Of a stretch of 64,000 nucleotides of DNA, positions 55,900 to 64,000 are shown in pieces. The stretch is from Physcia stellaris. Its lineage: Eukaryota > Ascomycota > Lecanoromycetes > Caliciales > Physciaceae. Within the stretch, counting starts at the first letter, position 1; each line of letters begins with the position of its first letter. Location: assembly GCA_018902385.1 (NCBI GenBank), contig JABSSW010000010.1:372001-436000 (forward strand), read 5' to 3'. The notes under the pieces are model-generated. The model saw nothing but the letters and a program-made list of their open reading frames with translations, was not told the DNA's origin and did no database searches. Both the position numbers and the translations under genes were made by a program.

Positions 55900-58800
55900 T
55901 TATTTTTCGTTTTTTTTCAGTTTCGTCTCGAAACGATCAACTGAACGTTTTTGTTTTTAACGATGAACGTTTTGCGCGATCTAAATATGCTGTTGAATGA
56001 CGTTAAATTGAATGATTGATAAAATGAATAAATAAATTCGAAATGTTGTGAAATCGATTTCGTTCGCGAAATCGATTCGTCAAAAATCGTGAAAACATCA
56101 AATCGATTTACGATGAAATGAGCAATTTGATCATGTTAATAAAATCATCGTAACAGTGTTTAAAGTCTTGATATTTTCGCGTATGCGAAAATTGATGTGT
56201 ACATTGCATGCGACAAAGCGTGAATGTAATGAATGTCGTGAAAAATGATCAATTCATACAATTCGTCAAAAATAATTTCGACGAACATTAATAAACAAAC
56301 AATTGAACGCGTCAGCAATTCTGAAAATCTTTGTTACATCAAATTGATATCACGAAACGAGCAATTTGATCATGTCGAAAAAATCTTTATCATCACGATT
56401 AACGCGTTGATGTTATCGCATATACGACGTTTGATTCGTATATTGCATTTAATGAAATATGCACGTATTAAATTTTCTGAAAAGCAAATATTTTGAACGA
56501 ATTTTACAAATAGTTTCGCGTGTCATTAATAAACAATTGAGAATTTTGTTGACGAATTTGTAAATGTTCGAATTTTTCTGACAATTTGCGTTCGCTCATT
56601 TCATTGCATAACATTTTACATTATTATTCATTGTTCAATAAAATTTGACGACAATTTTTGAAAATGTTTTTGACACGATTCAATTCTTCATGCGACGTAA
56701 ATTCTGACTGTAAACAACGCGAAATGATAACGAAACGAATGACAAAAAAAAAAAATTATTGAAATCAATTTGAAAATGAATTGTAACGAATTCGCTGACA
56801 ATTTTCTGATCGATCATAAACAATAAAATTCATGATTTAGTCATTTCGCAAAACAAATTTTGTTGTTTTTGAATTAATTTCGTGAAAAACATTCACGATG
56901 TTTTGAACATTTTGAAATTCGTCGTCGTCGACGTAATATCATGTTCGATCGTGAAATTTTCATTCGAATCAATTGCAACGATATTGTAATCGATAATAAT
57001 GATATCGAGATTTTAATATATTATCGAATTTTCATTTCGACATTTCATTTGCAATAATTGATTTTGAAAATTCGTTGTGTTGTTTTTTCAACGAGTTTTT
57101 AAAATTTTTTTTCAACAATCAGAAATGAAAAACTGAATGAATGTGCATGTCGTCGAGCAATTTCAATTCATAAACGAGATTTTTTTTTTAATTATTTTGT
57201 ATAAATTCAATTTTTTGTCATCGAGTTTGTTCGATGAACGAATCGTTTTTATATGACGACGATCTAATCAAAAATAATTTTTTATTTCAAAATTTATAGA
57301 CAAACGAAACTTGTTGATTCGAATAATCATTTTTTGTTTTGCATCGACAACATTGATTTTGACATATTCGATGATACGATTCATTTTTTCGACAATGAAT
57401 TCGCTTTGTTTAATCAACAATCGTTTTTTTGTGATTTCGTAATCATTTAGATTTGATTCGAAAATCATTCGAAAATGATATTTTTTATTGATGAAAAATG
57501 AAATGAATTCGATGATTGTTGAAACATCGTTGTTGTCAGCGAATTTCATTATATTTATTCAATCAATTCAATCGTTCTGACGATAATTGCAATACAAACG
57601 TAATCGAATTTCGATATTTTGATTGATTCGTTCAATTTGATCATCAATTTCAAATTGAAAAGCAATGAACAATTTACATTTGATTTTTAGTCGTTTACAG
57701 AAAATTTTTCAAACGCGATTTACGAATTGATCATTTCGATTTGAAATGATGAAAAAAAATAATTCATGAATACGAAATACGTAATGTATCAATATTTTGA
57801 CACAAATTTGAATTGTCAAATCATCGTCATCGATTACGCAAAAAACGTAATGTCGTTTTTTGATCAAGCGATCGATAATAATACAAATGATATTGTTGTT
57901 TTTGAAATCAAGCAATTCGATTATGAAATTCATCGATATATCAATTCATCGTTGACTAAAAATCGACAATGAAATTAATAATTCGTGACGATCATCGTGT
58001 GAAAATTTCGATCGTTAACATTTGTGACAATTACGAATATAACGTTTGATAAATAATTTCATACTAAATCAATAATAATAACGTTTAATGAGTTTCTCAA
58101 TACGATTCATGTTCGAATGTGCACAAAAAAACTGATCGTGAACGTCACGAATTATTTCAATCATAAGATTTAATCGATTTGATATTCAAAAATTTTCGTT
58201 TTTAAATAAAATTTCATTTCGATTCGAGCAATTTCGCAAATTTATTTTTTCGTTGATGATTTGATCATCGATCAAAATTTGACGATGATTAATACAATTT
58301 TCGTTTTCGCGATTGATTTGCATGACACGTTCGTACAAATCATTTATCGCGTTTATTGAACATAATTGTAATTGAAAAAAAAAAAACAGAATTTGCTTTT
58401 TATAGAGTTTTTTCTCGTCGTTTTTCGCTGAACGAAATTCAGACATTCGAATCAAAACATCAGTTTTAACGTTTTTGACGTCGAATTGATATTGAATTTT
58501 GATGTTGTAATCAATCAAAATTTCGATTCAACGTATTTGACGAGAAATGAGTTTTTTGTTTGTCATAAAAATTTTCAAATTTTTGTGATCGATGTAGATT
58601 TCGACGAATTCGTCGATATTTTCGAATTCGAATTTTCAATACTTTAAACATCGAATAATGATTAAAAATTTCTTGTCATATATTTCGTAATTGCATTCGA
58701 CAAAAATCATCTTTTTGCTGAAAAAAATTATCGAATGAAAAATTTCGTCGTCGTCGTATTGAGAAAAAATTTCATTTAAACATCAATTCGAGAAATCGAT

Positions 58801-61800
58801 TTTTAAAATCGTTTTACGATTGCGATCGTAATGTCGAAAAATTGAAATTTCGATCATTTGTTTTTTCAAAATTTCGAACGTTTCATTGATCAAATCGATT
58901 CATTCGAAATCAATTTTCTTTTTGATCATTCGAATTAAAAACTTGACGAGTTTCGAAAACGCTTTGATGAAACGTCGATAAAAATTGCAAAAATTTACAA
59001 ACGTTTGCATTTTCTTGATGCAAATGAAACGAATTCAATTGACAATGTTTTGCATTTTTTTTGAATTCATGCGCAAATTCTCTGTTGATAATATGACGTC
59101 GAAAAAGAAAATTTTTGTTTGAAAAAATTCGCATTTCTTGATATCGATTTAAAATTCGACTTTTTTTAATTTTTGAAATATTTGAGTAAAATGTCGCTCG
59201 TGTTGTTTTCGAGTTTTGTTGTAAATGAAAATATCATTCAAATACATTTGACAGAAATGATTGATGTATTCGAACAGCAAGTCGTTTATGTAATGCTGTC
59301 AATTGATCGAATCATTGATTAATTCAAAAAACAATACATGATATTTGTAGATGTTTAACGAACATATGAAAATAATGAAATTTTCGTTTTGTGAATTCAT
59401 TCGAAATTTATTGAACGCAAATATGATATTCAATTTGAACAAAAATTTACAATCGATAATTTTTGCGAAAATCTTTTCAATCAACGAAATAAAATAATTA
59501 TTACGTTTGATTATGACGTTCAGTTTTCGATAATCGACACACAAACGAAATTGTTCGTTCGATTTGACGACGAATAAAATTGACGAAACATAAAACGTTT
59601 TGTTTGAATTGATAAATTTTTTTTGAAAATTATCGTGTAAATATTTTTGAAAAATCTCGAACTTTTTAAACGATAAAGAATAAATTCGATTTCGAAATAA
59701 TTGATTCGAATTTTTCATCAATTCGATTTTGTGATCGTAAAATTTATGCGAAAATAATTTGTCGATTTTTTTCGAATTGAATACGTTTTCGAATCGTTTA
59801 AAAAATTCAAAAATTTTATATTTCAATTTTTCGACGATTGCTTTCATGATTTTAAAAATTTTTTTGAAATTCAAATCGAAATCAATTTCTATTTTGACTA
59901 AATTTTTTTTGACGTTGTCGATAATTTCGTTTAATTTTTTCATAATCAAAAAGAATGTTTTGATTTTTTTTTTTTTAAATTTTGTTAACGATTGAAAAAC
60001 AATCGCGTCAATAAAGACGACATTTAATGATGCGTCAAAATCGAAATTTTGCTCGTCGTTTTTATGTTCGAAAATCGTAATTTTCGATTTTCGACTAAAA
60101 CGTCGCGTAAATTTTTTGAATAAATCGAATTTTTTGATCGAAACGTTGATCAAATTCGATTTTTGTGTTTCGCGTATTGTTTTCATTTTTTGTTTTTTCT
60201 TGAAAAATTTACTCGAAAAATAATTTTTGTTTATTTTTTCGATGACATATTTGAAATCGAAACTCAAAAACTTTTTAACGACGATTTTTTCTCGATTCAA
60301 TTTTCAACGATAAGACGAAAAAAATCGATCGAGACGAAATCGAAATTGATCGTTTTTGAAATATTTGATATTTCTGAACGCTCGCAAAAAAAAACGACGT
60401 GTAAAATCGCTCAAAAAACGATAAATAGAATGTTTTATTCGATTGTTTGTTTGAATTGAATAATTTTTGAAATATCGACGATCGAAACGATAAAAAAAAT
60501 GTTTCGTTATGATCACAATGATTTGATGTGAAATAACATTCGTCATTGATCATGTTGAAAATCATTTCATGTTTGTTCATTCATGATTTATTTAAAATCA
60601 ACGAATATTGTTTTATTTTGATAATAAACAAAAAAGCGAAAAATTTCGAATGATTTTGTATCGTTATTTTGAACAATATTTGATGAATAATAGATTTGAT
60701 TTCTGTTTTTTCGAAATTAAAAATTCTTTTGAATTTCGATAAAGATATTGAAATTAATTCTAATTTATGACAAACTTTTTGCGCAATTTTTTCATTAATG
60801 AAAACATATTCAGAAACATCGATATCAATTAAATCATGAATCATGTTTTTTCGATTGTCAAAAAACAAATTTATTTTCTTAATTAAAAATTTACAAAGAA
60901 ATTCGTTAAAGATGTTATGTTGAGAATTTCGTGAACAAATTTTGATAATTTTTTTCGCGTTTTCGAAAAAATAATTAATTTTTCGATTCATCGAAAAATG
61001 AGAAAACAATGAATGTATTGCTAACATAATCGAAAATCGTTGCAATATTTTGAAAATTGAATATTTTTTTTTTAATCAAATCGTCTATTCATTCGAATAA
61101 CGATTTGTTTAATTTGCATTCTTTTCATCAATGCTTTAAATTATCACAACGACGACATTTCTTTTTCACAGAAAAACGAGCTATGACAATTTTGTAAATT
61201 TTTTTCTCGATTGAATTGATGTAATTGATGATCAATTTCGCAAAATATTTTTCGTTTCGACGAATTCGAAATGTTTGTTTATGATTCGAAAATTTGAAAA
61301 AATTATCGTCATCATTTTGAATACGTCGATGACGATTATCGATTGTTTGAATTTTTCGATGAAAAACATCAAACGAAATAAAATTATTCAAATTATTCAT
61401 AATCAATTTGAATTTAACGATAAATTTTTTTTTCAAGTCATGAATCTTGTCGTTATCAAACTTGTTGAGTAACTGATTAATCAATAATAGAAATTTTGAA
61501 TAAAATTCACTGTACACATTCGAAAATTTCATTCTGAAATCGTCGTATTTACGTCGAATATTTCGATCATGATTTGCATCGACGTAAATGATATCGAACA
61601 ATTTAAAAAATTTTTGATAATCGAAAAAAAAATGACGTTGAATTTTACGTCGAATGTAAACGTGTTCGACGATTTTGTTTTTTAATCATTGAACGATTGC
61701 AATGATTTTTTGTTGTTTAATGAAATATCAATTTGCATTAATTTTCAATTTATTTACGCATTTATTTTTTCAAATATCATATCGAATGTAATCGAAAACG

Positions 61801-62940
61801 TTTGAATTTTTGTGTTCATAAAAGATAAAAAGATCGATGTATTTAAAAATCAATTTCTTGCTTTTTGAGCGAGTTTTGAAAAAATCAGTTTTTTCGTCAT
61901 AATTGATTTTTGAGAAAACATCGACATTTTGATTATTCGAAAATTTTTTCTTTGTTTTTTCTTTTAGTTTACGATTAATGACGAATCGCTTGTTGATTTT
62001 AATACGATATTTATGAATTTCAATTCGATTTGTTTCGAGTTGAACGTTGATTTTATCGAATTTCAAAAAATGTTTTAAATTTTTCGTTTTTATGTATTTT
62101 TCGCGATTGTTTCAGACACGAATGATATTGATGTTTTTATTTCTATTTTTTCGAAAAGATTTCAGAATTTTTCAGAGTCGTGCAAATTGTTCGAAAATCG
62201 TTCTTTTTAATTTCGAAAAACTGAATATGTCAATTGACGTCAAAATCATGATGAAATTCGATTTTGTAAAATCGAGCACTGTTGTGATCATATAGATATC
62301 GAGAAAACGTTCAAAATCATCGATTTTCTGATTAGAATCGAAAATATTCAGCTTTTTTATTTCGTTGAATCGTTGACGTTTTTTCAGACGAATTGAGAAA
62401 ATCATGATGATAAAAAACAATAAATGATTGAATTGAAAAAAAAAAAAAAAGAAATTCGAAATATAAAAAATTTAAATAGTCGATTGAATGTAATGTCGTT
62501 CGAAATGATAAAAAATTGAATATCATTGAAAATGAAATTTCTGATTAACTTTTTGATGTTTTTTTGTATGAATGTCATTTTTTCGAAATGACTTGATATG
62601 TGTTTGATGATGTAATCGAGTCATTTCTGAAACAAAAAAACTTTGTCAATTAATAATGAAACGAATTTGAATCGACGTTCGAAAAAATTATTTTCGTGAC
62701 ATCGATTATCGTTGAAATTCGTCTGTCAAAATATTCAATTGAATCGACAAACGAATTTATTATGTTTCGTTTTTTCGCATTCACAATCAATCTGTTACGT
62801 TTTGTTGTTCTTTTTGAATGATCAAACGATACGAATTTATTATGCTTCTTTATCAGTTTTTGAATTTTGAAACAAAAAGTTTTGTTTATTTGAATGTTCG
62901 CGTATCATAAACGAACATGAAAAAAATGACTTCGATATAA

Positions 62941-63157
62941 TGTGAAATGCTATGCAATAATATGATATTATTACATAATTACACGAAAATATCGAAATAA
63001 AAAGCAAATACATGAGATTTGCAAAAACATATGTAGAAGATTTGATTTCTTGAATGCGTCAAGACGAATTTCGACTCTAACATTCGATGTGATAAAATAA
63101 CGATGTTAATTCGATGTTAAATCTGTCAGATGTTGAATTCGATGTACGCTCGTCACA
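62941..63157 (-). repeat. 5' LTR (right) of the Gypsy element
   Basis: 217 bp, same ends as the left LTR with no gaps in alignment. Confidence 0.93.
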
Positions 63158-63213
63158 TGTTTGTTATCTAGTTAACTAGAAAGTTGTTATTAACTAGCTA
63201 ACTAAAAAATTGA

Positions 63214-63466
63214 GATGAAAAATGTTGATTTCATCAAGAATCAATTGAGATTGAATGAAACGAAACGTTCGAATTTTGCGATTTGAACGTAATTATGCGT
63301 ATATTCGAACGCAAAATCATCAACGTCTCGACGTACAAGCATGTTGTCAATGTGTTCCAAGCGATTCACAACAGAGGGATAATGCCAGATGGTGATGATG
63401 GCGGCCAAGGCTGTGATAGTTGGTAATCTCAACCCTATGTGAAGCGCTGTTGCAATTCGGAAGCAT
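63214..63466. repeat. Second copy of the unit, right part
   Basis: Matches 55138-55386 (AATGTTGATTTCATCAAGAA to AAGCGCTGTTGCA). Its first 110 bases are AT-rich like the island, the rest of normal composition, so the hypermutation border falls inside it. A short inverted repeat (AGTTAACTAG/CTAGCTAACT) lies just before it near 63171-63206. Confidence 0.75.
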
Positions 63467-64000
63467 ACCTTGTTCCTCGCCTTACTAATAGTATTTCAGA
63501 CTTGTGGTCTTCGATTATAGGGAGCACCTTTTGCAAGCAGCATTTATGGTTGCAAGTCGGGGTTACCTACATGTATGGAGGATCGAAGAAATACTTTGCA
63601 TTCTGAGAATCGCAGTTTTCAGCGCTTTGCTTATTAATTGTAATCCTAAGATAACCCTAATTTCCTTCGAGGGAGCTGCAAAAGGGATGAGTTATTCCGA
63701 GCCCAAAGGTAGCTTTCAGAACGACCCTCGACCCATCCTTTTTCGGATTTTCTGCAACTCTTCCTTTCTTTTTTCTTCATCTCCTTTTCGCCTTTCAATA
63801 TTGATCATGCTATCTTGCCGCTGAGCCCAGTAAAGACTAGAATCACACTTGAAGAGCTTTTGTGCACGACAAATAGTCACGAAATACATGTGCCACACGT
63901 ATCTTCTCTTGTTGACCTGACCTTTTCCACCTCATAGACCCCGTGAGCCGCCACTTCGCACGATCAGCGTTCATATAGCCAATATAATGAGCGAAGCTAC
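63467..64000. other. Right flank, no gene seen
   Basis: Normal composition returns. Contains CCTAAGATAACCCT at 63645-63658. No supported frame to the window edge. Confidence 0.45.

Larger units (their letters stand above)
55683..63157 (-). mobile_element. Ty3/Gypsy LTR retrotransposon, hypermutated fossil
   Basis: A 7.5-kb relic on the minus strand, bounded by 217-bp LTRs (TGTGA...TCACA) of equal length that differ at 12 positions, all transitions. In transcription order: Gag-like region about 62.5-61.1 kb with a CCHC-like remnant, retropepsin-like region about 61.0-60.6 kb, reverse transcriptase about 60.3-59.2 kb (RLCVDYRKLN), RNase H about 58.6-58.2 kb, integrase core about 57.9-57.3 kb (IIIDRLIKKRHY). 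A purine-rich tract abuts the left LTR, agreeing with that direction. It carries many lesions and is non-coding. No clean target duplication is visible. LTR similarity apart from hypermutation suggests a fairly recent insertion. Confidence 0.92.

Noticed and set aside
35272-63157. CRISPR array or bacterial element for the AT-rich islands
   Set aside because: No regular spacers; LTRs and retroelement domains explain both islands.

Overview
This window comes from the nuclear genome of a filamentous ascomycete (Pezizomycotina). The evidence is short GT-AG introns of about 49 to 90 bases in most genes, PTH11/rhodopsin-type membrane proteins, a NACHT-ankyrin (fungal NLR-like) protein, several small cysteine-rich secreted proteins, and GC-balanced gene blocks separated by very AT-rich islands of hypermutated LTR retrotransposons. 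Genus cannot be fixed from sequence alone.

Layout. 0-12.2 kb: the tail of a rhodopsin-like membrane protein, two related minus-strand proteins ending in the same beta-solenoid (pentapeptide-like) module, a secreted carbohydrate-binding-like protein between them, a small proline-rich hypothetical, and a complete four-exon rhodopsin-domain protein. 12.2-19.3 kb: gene-poor, with a 150-bp hairpin element, decayed coding scraps and one secreted cysteine-rich protein. 19.4-23.7 kb: a large NACHT-ankyrin gene carrying a 126-bp MITE in its last ankyrin repeats. 23.7-29.2 kb: gene-poor, with one secreted eight-cysteine protein. 29.2-34.9 kb: a housekeeping block with an F-box-like protein divergent from YIP1 (ER/Golgi traffic), which converges on a UFD1-type zinc-finger protein (ubiquitin pathway). 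35.27-41.10 kb: a Ty1/Copia element. 41.5-44.6 kb: a membrane protein and a tandem-repeat single-pass protein, both uncharacterised. 46.2-48.0 kb: a transmembrane RING-H2 ubiquitin ligase. 49.8-52.7 kb: a cysteine-rich surface protein and a BTB/POZ protein. 54.5-63.5 kb: a tandemly duplicated 0.9-kb unit with a Ty3/Gypsy element inserted in its second copy.

The most notable signal is the hypermutation of the two islands. All differences between LTR pairs are transitions, and the mutated cytosines sit in CpC and CpT (a few CpA), while CpG is spared. Classical RIP favours CpA, so ordinary RIP indices would probably misread these islands. Other points of interest are the paired beta-solenoid-tailed proteins, the MITE in the NLR gene whose own sequence offers splice sites that keep the frame, and three genes (YIP1, the UFD1-type gene and the cysteine-rich surface protein) that each look exactly one base short, which points to base-calling errors or very recent lesions.
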